DNA of 64,000 nucleotides from NCBI GenBank assembly GCA_004802645.1, contig SRKS01000003.1:62001-126000 (forward strand), in the 5' to 3' direction. The position numbers and the translations under genes are program-made. Positions 22,101 through 35,356 of the stretch are shown one piece after another. Under the pieces are notes generated by a model. That model made no database searches, was not told where the DNA came from, and worked only from the letters and a program-made list of their open reading frames with translations. Origin of the DNA: Amesomyces nigricolor (taxonomy: Eukaryota > Ascomycota > Sordariomycetes > Sordariales > Chaetomiaceae). Position 1 is the stretch's first letter; each line of letters begins with the position of its first letter.

Positions 22101-25100
22101 CCGCACAGGGTTGGGTAAATGAACAGAAAAGAAACAACCGCAGGGGATGTCGGGCAGATCAGAATCTGCATGCAAATGACCCAGGACGATGGAGTGCTCG
22201 CTCGTCCCGCCCAACAAACGGAGTCTTGGCTCGATTCTCTGGGGAATGCTCGTGGGTCGAGACTCAAGGTTTGAAGAGAGGAAAGGTGCCTGTTGTTTGG
22301 ACAGATCAGTTACCTTCGGTCACCGAGGGGCTCTTACCATTCTCGTTTTTTTGGGAAGGAAGAGCAAAAGCATCGCATCTTTGGCTGCTAGTTGCCGCTG
22401 CGTTCTCTTCAGCCTTCGGCCCCGGACGGACTGATTAAAGAGGAGCAGGCTTGCCGACTCGGAATGCGCCGTATTGGAACCGTTGAAGAGAACTGGAAGA
22501 CCGGCCCCAACGGTCACCGCTCCTGTTCCGAACAGCTCCGCGGAATGGAGCCTCAGAGACGAATCAACTTGAGGCCGGCTGGAGATGCCTGGACTTTGGC
22601 GAATCATGATGCCGATTGCCTTGCATCTCGGGGAAGCACCGGCCACGGCTGCTGGACGCGCGAAGTTGGCCCGCCTCTGCTTTGTTCTCAGAGAGACGGT
22701 GTGGGTATTTGCATCAGGCTTCCTGTGCCTCGCCGAAACGCTGGGCTTCCTGTTGGTGGCAGCAGCCCCGTCCGCGGGTATCTGCATCTAGCCACGGGAC
22801 CCGGCAGCATCACGATCAAGCCGCTGGCCCAATCCCGGTGTTCTGGTTATGGTTGGGTCATCCAACATGAAGCGAGCAGCGAGGACACCCCAGCTCTCCA
22901 GGGGTTGGAATGCCTTGGGGGAAGCACTGACCAGGAGATGCTGAAAGGGGGGGACGTGTTCCATTCAGACTCAGACATGTCATGTTGTCTGCAGTCTGCT
23001 CAGGGGCAGAGAGCTCAGGAGCGAGAGACAGAGTCTGCATCACCTCCTCAACCCTCTGCCCGTTCCCAATTTCTGCCCCAAAATAGCTGTGTTGTGCCCA
23101 GCGGCCGTGGCAGCACGACGGGCACGTGTGCGGTACGGGTGGCCCCTGATCTGAGTGAGACGCCTGGGGAGTTCCACCAGGCCGATCTCACGCCCTGGTC
23201 ATGAATTCGCGCTCCTCCATGTCATGTCCCAATTCCACACACGCGACTGGCATCCCCCGCGCGTTCTTCTTTGGCCCACCCTGCCTCAGTGTCTGAGATC
23301 TGGCACCCCGCCTGTTCAAATTAAGCATGCCGGTGAGGTTTCACCCCCTGCGCTAAGCCAGCGCCGTGCAATGTCGCGCTTTGGTGACAGATCTGATATG
23401 TAAGCCGGGGCGGGAAACGGGCATGGCAAGAAACGGTTGTGCTCCGAATTGATCTCTACCCCAGTGACTTGGGGGTGAATACCAATGACGGCAGCCGATA
23501 AGGGTGGCCATTGTATTCTGGAGCGGCCAGCCCGAAGCATCAGCGGCAGCAGCATCGAGTCTCTCGGTTGACGGCTGGACGAAATGGTTACGCGCGTAAC
23601 GATACACCTGCAGCACTCGAAAAGTGACTGGCTGAAATTCGCTCAACGTCGCGTTGCTGCAGGATCGAGAACTAAAGACGGAGATGGTGTAAGTCCTCGG
23701 GAGCCTGCAGACGAGAACGGCGCTGTACCTGTCTGCTGGGATGTCGAAGGAACCGAGACCATGCCGAGTCCTTGGTCTGCTCGGCTGGCTGATGATGGTG
23801 CTGCTGGATCGCGAAGATGGAATGCATGCAGGTACCGGAGCACAGCAGCAGCAGCAGCCCTGGCAACGGCGCGTGTATCCTGGCGGTGAATGAACTGGGA
23901 CGTAACCCCCGCCTTCGGGTAGGCGATCGATTAGAGGGAACAACGAGGGAAGCAGTACTCAGATGAGCAGTTGTACGGTGTCCATGCCGTCTGGTGCGCG
24001 TTTCTAAACATCAGTGGCCTCCTCGCAAATCTTTGACGAGGTTGGCGTTGTTGCTAGCCGCCACAGGCGTCCCAATCTCAACCGTCTTAAAGCCGTTGTC
24101 GTTGTCTTACTGCAGGACACCCACATCTCAGAAATGCCATGCGACGAGGAGGTCTTGGATGCAGCATGGCTGAGACCACGGCCGTGTTGTTGGCGTTCGC
24201 GAAAGGCCGTTAGGTTTCTTTCCCCATCCCAAGGCCGCCAAAGACGGCAAGGCGACTGGTCGGCTTCCTTCCTATCCGGAATCCAGCCTGTCTGGTCTTC
24301 AGCTCTCCCACTCCCAAGACATGCAAGTTTCAAGCCAAAAGTTGGCATCAGGTTCCCCAGAGCAGATTCGGTCTGGAACAGCAAGGATGCTCGAGATCTG
24401 CGACAATGTTGGTGGTGGCGCGGGGCGGAGAGCCGAGATCCCGGCAAGGTGAGCTCAGATTCAGCACCAGCTCGTGCGAGGTTGAGAAGACTCGGGCTCG
24501 CTGCCTGGCAATGGCGCGCCTCTTGTGTCACGCCAGCACCAGGAGCCATCTGCGCGCGGGTACTCGCGGTTCCCCGGAGCCGTATCGATGGGCTCGCCGT
24601 CGCACCGAGGCCTGGGACCTCGCGGGAAGCCGTAGGATCTGAAGATCGGAGTCCTTGTACGGCCGTAGATTGTGGCTGGGAAGTTAGCCAGGCTCTTGTG
24701 TTGGTCAGGGCGTCAGCGTGTGCAACTACCAAGAGGAAGAAGCAAGTACAGCTTCCAAGGAGTCGATATATGACGGGAGTCCGCCGCTTGCGCGTTCTTC
24801 CTGCGTAATTATGCGTCTGGCCGGCGGATCTCGATGCCGCAGCAGAGGGCGATGCTGTGGAAGAAGCATGGGCTGCTGGCCTGCTGATACGGCTCTTAGC
24901 AGACTTAGCTCTTGAAGACGGTAGAGACTTGCGAAGGTCGAGCTACAGACACCAGATGAGCCAGGACTGTCCGTGGCACATGGAATGGGTTGGTGAGTAC
25001 ATGGGGCAGCCCTGGAGCCGGTGGCTCTCGAGAAAATGACTGAAAGTCTTTAATTTAGATAGTTAGGCCTGTAGCAATGAAGAGAGGGATGATAATTAAT

Positions 25101-28100
25101 AGATCCTGGACCGAAAATTGTGTGTAGGTTCTTGCGAGCTTTTGTTTCTTCTTTTCTTTTTTTCTTTCAGGTGCTCGACGGAATAACTTATCGTGCGGTG
25201 TTCAGATAAAACCGTGGGAAAGAGCGAGCACAGAGGGTGCCTGGTGTTGTAAGCTGAGGGTTGGTCTGTTGGCTCTTTTAGGCAGACATGAAGATGGAAT
25301 CCAGAGATTGAAGTTGAAAAAATTTTCAACAGCGGGGTTTCTTCGATTCCCACAACCTCACAGATTAATTTTCTCACCCATTTTTGTACGCCGAATTACA
25401 GCCACGATCTGTCCCAGCCCGCACTGTAAAGTCGACTTCCATTCTCCGACCAAAAACAGTCGCTGCTCCTCCCCCTCTCCCATATTGGCGGATGGCCACC
25501 ATTGGCCGCTGCCCTCCTCCGATTCGTCAATGAGCCGCCGCCGAGTAACACCATGTCTGTGTTTTGGCCTGGACAAGGGGTAAGGGGTTAAAAAAAGGCA
25601 AGCAGGAGGCCTGGACACTAACAGGAAGCTAGAAACCATCCAGAAAATTCGGATAGATCACCCTCCTCAAAGATCAGGTGGATGGTTCAAGAGTCAAAAC
25701 CACAAAACTCCCTTCGTTTCTCGGCTCTTGAGGGGCCCGCCCACATCCAGCAGTCATACGTACCAGTCACCAAGATCCCATCGTTCTTGGCTGAACGGCA
25801 AGACCCACGCCTTCGGACAGCAGCCGCCAACCTGCGTGTTCGGAAGCGGTTGTTGTCGCTTGTCCGCCGTCTACGTTCCACGACGCACAGCCACTCACCG
25901 CATCCTGAGTCCTCAGTCTCCCACCTTCGAGTCCCAAGCCACGGTTTGAGTGCGCCAAAATGGTGGGCGGGGGGACGACGGGGATCTGGCGACGATCTCT
26001 ACTGTCCTTGCAGGCACATGTGCATCATCGTCCCCAGCATGACAGGTATGGCACTACGTCCGTAGTTGCCACAGGCCCACAACAATATTCTTGTTGAACC
26101 ATACTCACGCACATGTCTAGAGAAGTTGCGGTCCCTCCTCCACAGTTCGCTCCATCCGTGATGCCTGATCCTTGAAGAGACACACGCGCCCACCCAGCAT
26201 CGTTCTCGCGGGGCAGCACTTGGCCACACCATGAGCGATTCCACGGCCTCCAACAGCCGCCCCGTCATCTGGGATGCTCGCTGTTGCTGCAGTCTATCTG
26301 CGGCCATGGCGGCTGCAGTGGTTGACAAGAGCAGGCAGGTTGATCGGAGCTGCGCGTGAGGCCGCAGAATCGACAGCGGTGTCGTGCTATCAACATGGCT
26401 CGATGATCAAGCTCACCTTGGATTTATATGACCAGACCGCTCCAGCATGAATGTCATGTTCTCCTCGCTCTCATGGTCCCGCCACCTCGCCTTTCGTTCG
26501 CTTCACTGGCTGATCATCGTGGCAGCCCCCCGGCAACCCATCCTACTAAAGGCTTCGCAACTTTATTTTCACTCCTCCGTCCACAGCACCAGCGGCTAGA
26601 AACAGACATCTCGGCATCTTCGGTGCCCGTTACTTCCCACCTACAACCAACAAAGAGCAATCGGTTCCGTCCCGGCCTCTCTGTGGCTGTCAGCGAGTAG
26701 GGCACGCACCGGTTTCCTCGCAAGGCGAGCCACATGGGGCTGCGTTTTGTTGTGGCAAAAGCTTGAGGAAAAGGGAGGTCTGTTGTGCAGGTGAGTTTGC
26801 CAAGCCGCCCGTTGCAACCCTCTTTCAGCTTCCTTCCACTCTGTCCCCCAAATTCAGCTCTGTGGTCCATGCTTTCAACTTGTGGTTCACGCGCGCCTTT
26901 GAGTTATTGGCTGCGGAACAACGCCACATCCGGCGGAAGAGAATCCCAGCGGCCACTCTGTTCGACCCATCCCTCCCCCACGGGCCACGGCTGGTGCCGC
27001 AGCTTTCTTGGGACGTCTTGACGGTCGATCCCCGGCTGCTGCTCGCCATGGCAGCGGCTAGATTCCCTCAAGACAGGACCAAGGAACAGATATGGGCCAA
27101 AACGCTGGGATTTCCGGAGTCTGCTCCCTCCATACCACTCCCACATGCGGCCCTTTAGCCCCTTCATAAGTCACTGAGTGGCAGCAGTCTAACCAATCGA
27201 CATCCAAGACTCCGGGGTATCCAACCTCTTGCAAGCTTCTCTGTTCCAGCCTGCCGAGCTCCAGCCTCCATTTGCTCAGTGCTGCCAGGACGGGGCTGTC
27301 CACCGATCTGCGGCGACCACTCCGTCACGCCCTCCGGTTCACCCTCCCGACAGCTGCCAGGGCACGCAAGTCGAACGCGTGGCGCTGTCCCTTGAGGACC
27401 GGCGGCATCCGCATCTCGTTTCCGACTGATCGCCGCCAACATTGCGACCGGCGGCCGTGGAAGTGCCGGGCGACGACCGAGCGTCGTATTTTCGATCACA
27501 GGGATCAGGGAGACTGCCGCGCAGCTGATCTGGGGTCCCAGATCCGCGGACGACGATCTCTTTCCCCCTGGGCTTGGAGGTAACCAGGTTGTCCTCCACC
27601 ATGATCCAATAGTAGCCTCTGCTGACCAGCCTTGCAGGTGGGTCTAACCCTTTTCTCGCCCATCCGATTCCCATCCCCAGTCCCCATTCGGGCAGAAGAT
27701 CCCCTGTTCCCTCGCCGAGACTCCCGCCGCACACCCCGGGGCGTTGGTATATCCTCTCTTGCAGTCCACCAAGTGGTGAGCATGGAGAAAGTGGTGAGCG
27801 ATGGGTACAGGTACCTCCCGCGGACCAGCCCTGGCCCCTGCTCTCCTGCTCTTCCGCCCACTCTTTGCTTTTCCTCTGCCTCTGCGCTCCGTCCCGCGAT
27901 GTTCGGGTTTCCACCCGTGTCGCGTCGAGCCCATAGTTATCTGGCGGTCCTGCCTTGATGCCAGGCACTGGCCTCTACCACAATGCCCTCAACGTTCAAG
28001 CATTCCATCACACTTTTCGTCTTTCTTCTTTTCAGCCCTTTCTCGACCCTCTCCAGACCACCACTACAGCCTGTCTGTCTCTCAGCAACATCCTCTATCC

Positions 28101-29544
28101 TTGCAATCTGACACACACACATCTCGGCGCCGGCTCCCCCACCCCTCCGGTGACCCTTGCATGATCCACATCTCTCCCAAGAGGCCATGGAATCTTGCAT
28201 TCAACGGCTCTGCCAGTTCCAATCCCTGCCCTCCCGCACGCCATCCCACCTGCTCGTTCGTCGCCGCCGTCACCTGCCTCTGTCCTGAGAACCTCAGGAC
28301 CCGGAATTGGGAGGCGAACAGGCGCGGGTACGGTTGGACAGCCTGCCAGCTCTCTCCGTCCTTGGCACACACCGTCCTGTCCCGGAGCGCAGATCGAAGG
28401 GCTAGCTGCCCGAGCCACGAAGAACGAGGACGAGGCGGGAAGCTTGCCGGTTGACGCGCTTTTCCCAGATCTCCAGCTCCCACCCACCCTGCATTCCGGA
28501 GCCACTTGACGCCCGCCTTGCCGACACTCCAACCCTCCACAGATATGCAAGCTGCTGCTGGTCCGTGTTGTTCCTCCCTCCTCTCGCCCTTCCCCAGGAC
28601 TCAGAGGCGTAGCAGTGTCTCGACATATGTCTTGAACACCCCTCGCCCGTTTCATGCTCTCTTTCAGTCGCTCTCCACACCTCTGCATTTCGGCTTCTCA
28701 CCGGACGAACTGTTCACGGTTACCTACTGCCGTCGACTGCAAACGCTCTAACACCTCATCATGCGAACAGGTTCAGGATAGCTGCATACAATCAAACCTA
28801 ATCTGCCGCGACCCCGGTTCCGAGAACCAGTCTTGAGACTTGACGAACAGGCCTTTTGTGCCAATCAGCAACCGAGTAAGAGCAACTTTGTGCCCCTGAA
28901 CCCGCCGTCCCAGAGCTCACAACCTCATCGCGGTCCGCCAACCAGTAAGCCTGGTGGACACCGATCATGAGCTTTGTTGCCCGACCCCTAGCCCCAACGC
29001 GATCCTTGCACCTTATTATCCGAAGCTCTGCTGACCGACATTCTTGCCAGCTCGCAGTTTTGAATTTCTTTGAGCCAGCCGCAGCTTAGAGAGAGTTTTG
29101 ATATCAGAGCTTGAGACTCAGTCTGAGAGCCGCCCCATCGCCTCGCATCCGCCCAAGACTTCAGCCCGCGAGATTTCGTCAAAGAAGCAGCGCCAAGTTT
29201 TAAGGGATTTGTTTAACCACTGTGGCCAGAGCACTACACCAGAGTAGTGTCCCGCACTTGACTTCCTACAGAATCCAGTCTTTCGTGAGTTGAATCTTGT
29301 TTTTGGGTTTTCGTTGAGCGCCTTTGTCACAGGTTGGGCATCAGCCACCGGACTTACCCTTCTGATGACGAATCATGGGCCGCTTGTGCGACTCTTACTG
29401 ACAGAGTTGGGTTATCAGACATCTGCTCGGAGACCGGATCGACGCTGAGCACTGACCGAGGCGTCCTGAAACTCTCCGCCTCTGTTTGAGTCTGAGGCTG
29501 GAGTTCATCGCATACCCCAAGTTACCTCGCGGAAATCAGTTTGA
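19122..29544. other. 10.4-kb stretch without a supportable gene
   Basis: Long frames exist, for example 282 codons at 21177-22025 on the minus strand and 264/242 codons on opposite strands over 24004-24808. They overlap each other antisense, show no domain, no hydrophobic pattern and no splice-restored conservation, and often open with a non-ATG codon. I call none of them. There is no obvious transposon, tRNA or AT-rich RIP block. From about 27.8 kb the sequence becomes CT-rich (for instance around 28005-28080), as fungal transcription starts usually are. The right 1.5 kb is therefore plausibly promoter and leader of the MedA-type gene. Unannotated non-coding RNA cannot be excluded. Confidence 0.5.
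29365..29448 (+). other. upstream ORFs in the leader of the MedA-type gene
   Basis: An ATG at 29365 opens a 27-codon frame ending with TGA at 29446-29448. A second ATG at 29375, in another frame, gives an 8-codon frame ending at 29401. Both lie within 180 bp of the predicted start codon at 29545. If the transcript covers this stretch they would be overlapping uORFs that could limit translation. There is no sequence evidence that the peptides themselves matter. Confidence 0.4.
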
Positions 29545-31992
29545 ATGTCTACTGCCAAGATTCAACAGCCGGTTTACAAGGTGTACGAGGTTAGTGATTC
29601 CCAGTTTCAATTGTCTTTCAACGAGTCGGCGTTTCCCTTTCCCAAGCGCGCTGTGTGTCTGTGATGGCCCTCGCAACCCCCACTAACTCGCATCTCATCC
29701 CAGCCCGGCTACCACCCGCATCGGACAATCATCGTCGACGAGCAGGTTGAGTCGCCAGAGACGCTGACGATCCGGCTGGAGGAGGAAGCCGCCCGAAACG
29801 GAGGAGATCTCAGCGGGGGTTGCCCCCCTGGTCTCCTGCCCATGCCCATGTCTGCGTATAAGCCACAACACGGTTTGTTTGCTGTACTCTCTCAGACGTA
29901 GAGAAGACTCTAACGAAACTCAGGGTATCCAGACTCGGCCTACTCGCAATACTCTTCGCAGTCCTTCTCGACCCAGCAGACCGACAATGCCGCCTCGCAG
30001 ATTAACCAGATGGCATTCGCTGCCAATAACGGGGCCGCAGGACAGTACCTCACGGGGCAGGTGACGCCTGGCATCTCGGTCAATGTCCTGTCATGTCAAC
30101 CAACCAACGGTCCCGCTGGCACGAAGCTCTCGCTGAAAGCAACATGCCAGTATGACCTGGGAGGCGCGATAACATTCGCTACACTGATTTTTGGCTCTCG
30201 ACGCTGCACTGCACAAATCTCCAGGGACTCACGAGATGTCAACGGGATTTCCACCTACACCATCACCGCGGAAGCACCCCAATTCTTGAGCACGGGGTGT
30301 CCCTCTCTGAGCAACGTGCCCTTGACACTCGTTCTGGAAAATGCAAACGGCGAGGAAATTGCACGGGTGTCAAACGTCAGCACCTTCTCATACCAAGATG
30401 TGCCAGGCGGCGGCAGTGGGGGCACGGGGGTGGGAGTGCCTGATGACGGGAGCCCTCCGGACCTGGGGTCCCCCAAGACCAGATCACCTGTCCACCGCGC
30501 CAGCCCGCCACACCAAGAAGCTCAACTACAGGCCAAAGCCGTCAGCCCCATCATCCATCATGCGCTGCCGGACGATCCAACTACAAATGCGTACGGATTC
30601 TCCCCCAGCGTCTCTGCCGCCAACGCGGCAGCACAAATCCAGGCACAAGCATCGACCCATTCCGACTTTGGTGCCACAGCAACAGGAGCCTACGGCCAAG
30701 GAAGCAGCAACATGTTGTCATCGTACCGCGGAGCGTCCTTCACAGACCACTACTCCCGAGCACCACCCATGCTAAGATCTCCTGGAGCGGGATGGCTCTT
30801 TGGCAGCCACCTTGACCCTCTCAGGGGCTCGACATCTGCCCTCACTCACAGCGGCCACGCTTCGATGTCTGGGCCGAGCCTCACCCCATTACAACATGCC
30901 ACCACTGCGCCACCACAGCTCATCCGAACCAGTACGCTAACTCAGCCCGCTGGCGCATATCCTGGCTACGGTGTGTACCAAGAGAAGGCCACACTCAAGA
31001 TTAATGGCGACCTTTCCACCATGGCGGAAGGCTGGACTCAGGAAGAGTGGGAGAACAAACGCAGGCTTGTGTTGTTCAAGAAGCAACAAACCGGAAGCGT
31101 TCTGTCGGTGAACTTCAAGCCCGTGAGCGTCGCAGAGCGTCCGCCGCACAGCATCTGCATCAGCTGCATTTGGTGGGAGGAGAAACAGGCATGCTATGTC
31201 ACATCAGTTGACACTATCCATCTGCTCGAGCAGCTTCTCGCAGCACCGAGCCGGTTCGGCGTTGATGAGAAGAACCGCATCCGCAGGAACCTCGAGGGAT
31301 TCCGCCCTGCAACAGTCAGCAAAGCCCGGGCTGAGAGCGAGGAGTTCTTCAAGGTCATCATGGGCTTCGGGAACCCCAAGCCGCGCAATATCGAGAAGGA
31401 CGTCAAGGTGTTCCACTGGAAGGACCTGGCCGGTGCGCTCTACAAGATCATCTCCAAGTACAGCGCCTCAACAACCACTCTCATGACGCCCAACACCTCG
31501 CCTCACGTCGCCTCAACCCTCGGTCTCAGCGGGAGCTACCCGGCATTACCTCCCACGCCTGTCTCCACCACCTCAAATGCCACCGGTGAAGCAAGCTATT
31601 CCCACCACACCGACTCCCTCACAAGTCCACGCACTCTAGTCGGCGGCTCTTCATCCTGGGCCAACTACGGCAAAACAATGTCCCCAGCCCTCAAAACTAG
31701 CTCACCGTCAAGCCTACGCCTCTCCACAACACTACCCGTCGTCTACGACCATCGCGGCAGCACGCACAGCCTCACCTCTTCCTACGGCCTGTCCACGGGC
31801 CCTTCGCCTCACCACCATCACACAACGCACCATGGGAGCTACGGCCACTCTGCCGTCCCTGTCTCACAGACCCAGTCGAGGAGTTGGGACAGCTACTCGG
31901 TCGCGGAAGGTTATCCAAGCCAGACGAGTAGTGGTGGTCATGGAGGGGTGTACGGTGGGGGTGGTTATGGAGAGGGCGGGCCGCGTGCTTAG
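29545..31992 (+). CDS. medA/acon-3-like: MedA/Acon-3/Acr1-type developmental regulator
   Basis: Three exons: 29545-29589, 29704-29872 and 29924-31992 (introns 114 and 51 nt), giving 760 aa. The short first exon (MSTAKIQQPVYKVYE) and second exon (PGYHPHRTIIVDEQVES) join smoothly. Residues ~124-235 form an Ig-like, IPT/TIG-resembling block (VNVLSCQPTNGPAGTKLSLK ... FGSRRCTAQI). Residues ~424-588 hold the most conserved part: TLKINGDLSTMAEGWTQEEW, RRLVLFKKQQ, RRNLEGFRPATVSKA, FFKVIMGFGNPKPRNIEKDV and WKDLAGALYKIISKYSAS. I recognise this as the Medusa family (Aspergillus MedA, Neurospora Acon-3, Magnaporthe Acr1), nuclear regulators of conidiophore pattern and, in pathogens, of virulence traits. 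The regions between and after these blocks are Ser/Pro/His-rich and probably disordered; the C-terminus is glycine-rich. A long gene-free region and uORFs precede it. The family assignment comes from recognising motifs, without a database search. Confidence 0.85.
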
Positions 31993-34343
31993 GCGCGTGA
32001 TCTTGTCTTGCCGTGGTGGGAGTGGTAGGGCTTCCACTGGGCCAAGTGGAAAAGGGGGGTACTGTGGCTGTTGGGGTCAGCCTGGTGCGGCCGGGAGAAG
32101 TCGGCTGGCAAGGCTGGGTGGCTAAGGGGGTGAGGGCCGGGGACGCGACCAACCCTTGAGTCTATCATATGGCCCAGATGGTAGCGGCCCGGGTGCCGTG
32201 AGTCACTGTGGTTGGCTCAGGGGGTCAAGAGGACTAGGCTCAGAGCCGCACGGACGGCTCAGATCTCGCCTCTTTTCTTGTTTGCCTCCCGCATTCCTCA
32301 CCCGAACACTGCGGCCCGATTTATCTGCTTGGGTCTGAAGCACCATCTGAAGCAACGAGATCAGACACCAGGTGTCAATTTTTCAACAACTGGGTCAATC
32401 CTTGGAGTCCAACTCGTGTTTGGGCATCAGGCGAGGCTAAACACGATTCCTCTCACACAAAATACGACACTAACACGCTTGTGGCGGAGGAGCTCCTTCA
32501 ACCCGCGTGGCCGTCAATGGTGTGGCTCGGGACCGTTGGGATGATCAGCTGGCTGCTGCGGCAACCAATCAGGGGCACAACACATCCTCCATCTCGACCG
32601 CTAGGCACGTCCCGAGACCTCCCCCACCCACCATGATGCAACATCGCAAAGTTCCGACCCGCATACTGAGCAGATCTCTATAACCCTGTTTGCTGCCGAG
32701 GGGTTCATGCGTTGCAACCTGGGACGCCCATCATCCTCGACAAATGCCGCCCTTGCGTCGCATCGCGCCCTCGACTCCCGGTTTGTCGCAAACGCACGCG
32801 GGGGAGTAGGCCCATCAGCGCGTTGGCTTGCTCACGTAAGAGCCCGGCTACTCTGGGGGCATGCTTGACGGCGCCACCTGACAAGATCCTTGGACGGCGG
32901 AGTTAACGGCATCGGGCTGCACTGCATGGCATGACCCCCTCCGCTGCGCCTCAGGAGGGCACCTAGAACCGTCATCTGCACGCCGCACAGCATCCGCGTC
33001 ACCCGTCTCACTGCTTCCCTTGGCCGGACGCCACCATGCCGGGCGGTCTTCATCCTACTGGTCATTACGCTGTTCTGATCCATGTCCCGAGACCTACCCA
33101 TCCGGCAGCTTCAAACTGGCCAGGCACTTGCAGGTTGTCGCTCGGAATATCCCGTGTTGACTGGCATTGATCACACCTTCCTGTCATAGGTGGCCCGGCT
33201 GGCCGACTGCCGGCTTGGTGTCCATGTGAACCTCTCAGCATACCATGCCTTCTTGATCTTAAGCAAAGCGTCCGCTTGATTCCATGAGAAATCCAGTACT
33301 CGGCAGAAAGTTCTTGGACAGCGGCTGTTTTTTTTTTCCGGGGTTTTTCTGACCGCATTGGATCAAGATGAAAGTGGTGGACTTCAACTTGCGTTCAACA
33401 CCTTTGCCTCCGCGCTCTGCAACTCTGCTCAACGACACAGGGAGGCATCCAGGTCCACGCGTCCTGTGCCACCGACCTTTACACATACGCAAATGGAGGC
33501 ATTTCAAGGGGGAGTCTTTTGTTGCGGGCTGGGGTTTATTTGTCGCTGGGTCCCTTTCTTCATCATTTCTATTTCTCGGGTTTCGGTGCGAGACATCACA
33601 TGGTGGTTATTACAACAAGGATATCACGACATCGGATATACCCTTTCTGGCTGCTTGTTTGCATTCTTCCTCTTTATTACCTCCTTTTTGCCTTTTTTGT
33701 TTATGCCTCGCATTGTATTTCTAATATACTTAAGTTAAGCTTCACATGATGACTGCATGAAAACAATTTTGGGCGGTTGCACTTGTGATGATGGCCAGGA
33801 AAAGTGGGAGGTTGGCGCGGCTTCTGGAAGCATTCATGAGATCAGCTGGAAGTTTGTTTATTAGCATTAACTAGTTAACTGATAGATCTTAATAATCGTT
33901 TTACTTCTTGCAAACTCAACACCCCATCCTTGCAGAGCTGAGTGGTGGCATTCCACCGAGGGAGTGGCCGAGTTGTGAGGCTGCCAGGTTGCGTCTGTTG
34001 CTCCAGGAGCTGTGAAATGATGTCACTGGTACTCGCCAAGGGGTGTGAGGGCTGTTGTCATGGTGTTTCAGAGGCTCTTGTGGCTGTGTTTGCTGAATCT
34101 GAGAACCTGGGACTGAACCCACTGTGCAAGGTGTGGCAGGGAGGGAGTGTAATAAGTGCCATGGGCAAGTGACACGGCTATGTTACAGCAGAGGGCACAC
34201 GAGATCTGAGGGTGCACTGAAATGGGAGACATGACTTTGGGTTAAATCTGAATATGTGGGTTTATTGCTGTCATCTGGTAAGACTTCTCTGGAATGAGTT
34301 TTCTGGCATTGAGTTAGAATTTGGAGGGAGCCAACTAGCAAAG
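31993..34343. other. intergenic, 2.3 kb
   Basis: No supportable gene. It includes the 3' region of the MedA-type gene and, around 33300-33750, T-rich sequence with hydrophobic but unrecognisable short frames. The right edge at 34344 is the first base of the target-site duplication of the LINE. Confidence 0.45.
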
Positions 34344-34671
34344 AAACCCAGTCAAATTATTATTTTTTGTTCCTACACCGCTTTGCCCTAGGGTATGCCG
34401 GTCCTTCTACTGCTAGTTACAGAGGAAACCGTACCTGTAAGGGTCGGATGAAAATCCCTGCCACGGCCTAAGGCCACTGTCAGATCTCCCGTACTACAAA
34501 AGAAAAGAGGCTACAGGCTAGCCTCCCGGGCTCTCGGCCTCTTCTGTTTCTAGTTCCAGCCTTCGGGCCAAACTATACTCCAAAAGCCGGCCTGAGTCCA
34601 TTAGCCGGCCTAAAACCTCCCTTGCTACGCGAGCGTTCCGGGCCCCTATCACCTATAACACAGAGGATAGG

Positions 34672-34911
34672 TGTAACGGGCTGAGCCCCGTCGACGGCCT
34701 CGGAGAATCTCGGCCAAGACAGACCGATCCGCTGACGCCAACGATCAAGACGCAACCCCACAGGTTCCGACACAGCCGAGGCATGCCGTCTCCTCCTAGT
34801 CAAAGAGGGGTATCCCATGGGTCTCTTTTCCTTCCCTTTTCCTTCCTCAAGTTTAGTGTACTCGTAGAGTCGTCACCAGCTAGTTGCAATACACTCGTTG
34901 AGACCGTTACA
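34672..34911 (+). mobile_element. solo LTR, family A, copy 1
   Basis: 240 bp, starting TGTAACGGGCTGAGCCC and ending GAGACCGTTACA, flanked by the perfect 5-bp duplication ATAGG (34667-34671 and 34912-34916). It interrupts the coding part of the LINE. No internal domain is present, so it is a solo LTR left by LTR-LTR recombination. Confidence 0.93.
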
Positions 34912-35044
34912 ATAGGTCCCGCTGTGACCGAATTTCAGAAGCCTCCTAGGTGCGTTCTAGCGGTGGTTCAGGGTACCAAACCACCAAGTGCTCTACTATT
35001 TCCTTGCCTCTCCTTCCCTCCCCATACACGCTGTAGGGCGTATT

Positions 35045-35356
35045 TGTAACGGCCCTAACAAGTGTATTGCAACTAGCTGGTGACGACTCTACGAGTACAC
35101 TAAACTTGAAGAAAGAAGAGAAAGCAAAGTAACAGTTCCCACGAGATGACCTTGTTCTTATCCCCAGAGAGAGAGTGCGTGCCGTGACATGCCAGTTGCA
35201 TCAGGGGATGCGTAATGGTGACGAATGTCGTATGGGCACTGACGGATCATAGCGCTGATGGACCAAGGCGCTGGATCATGGCGTTGACAGGTCATGGCGT
35301 TGAGGGTCCCTATGGCCGAGAGTCTCCGAGGCCGTTAACGGGCTCAGCCCGTTACA
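35045..35356 (-). mobile_element. solo LTR, family A, copy 2 (inverted)
   Basis: 312 bp, opposite orientation to copy 1, flanked by the perfect 5-bp duplication GTATT (35040-35044 and 35357-35361). Both ends match the family-A consensus (TGTAACGG...CCCGTTACA on the plus strand). The middle is longer than in the other copies and poorly alignable by eye, including a run of short GATCATGGCGTTGA-like repeats near 35245-35305. It may represent a longer variant of the family. Confidence 0.88.

Noticed and set aside
22392..23204. 270-codon plus-strand frame
   Set aside because: Composition only; no conserved motif, and no supporting splice structure.
24004..24808. 264- and 242-codon frames on opposite strands over the same DNA
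   Set aside because: Mutually antisense frames with random-looking composition; no recognisable family on either strand.
27801..28454. 217-codon plus-strand frame before the MedA-type gene
   Set aside because: Ser/Pro/His-rich translation of CT-rich leader-like DNA without conserved content.
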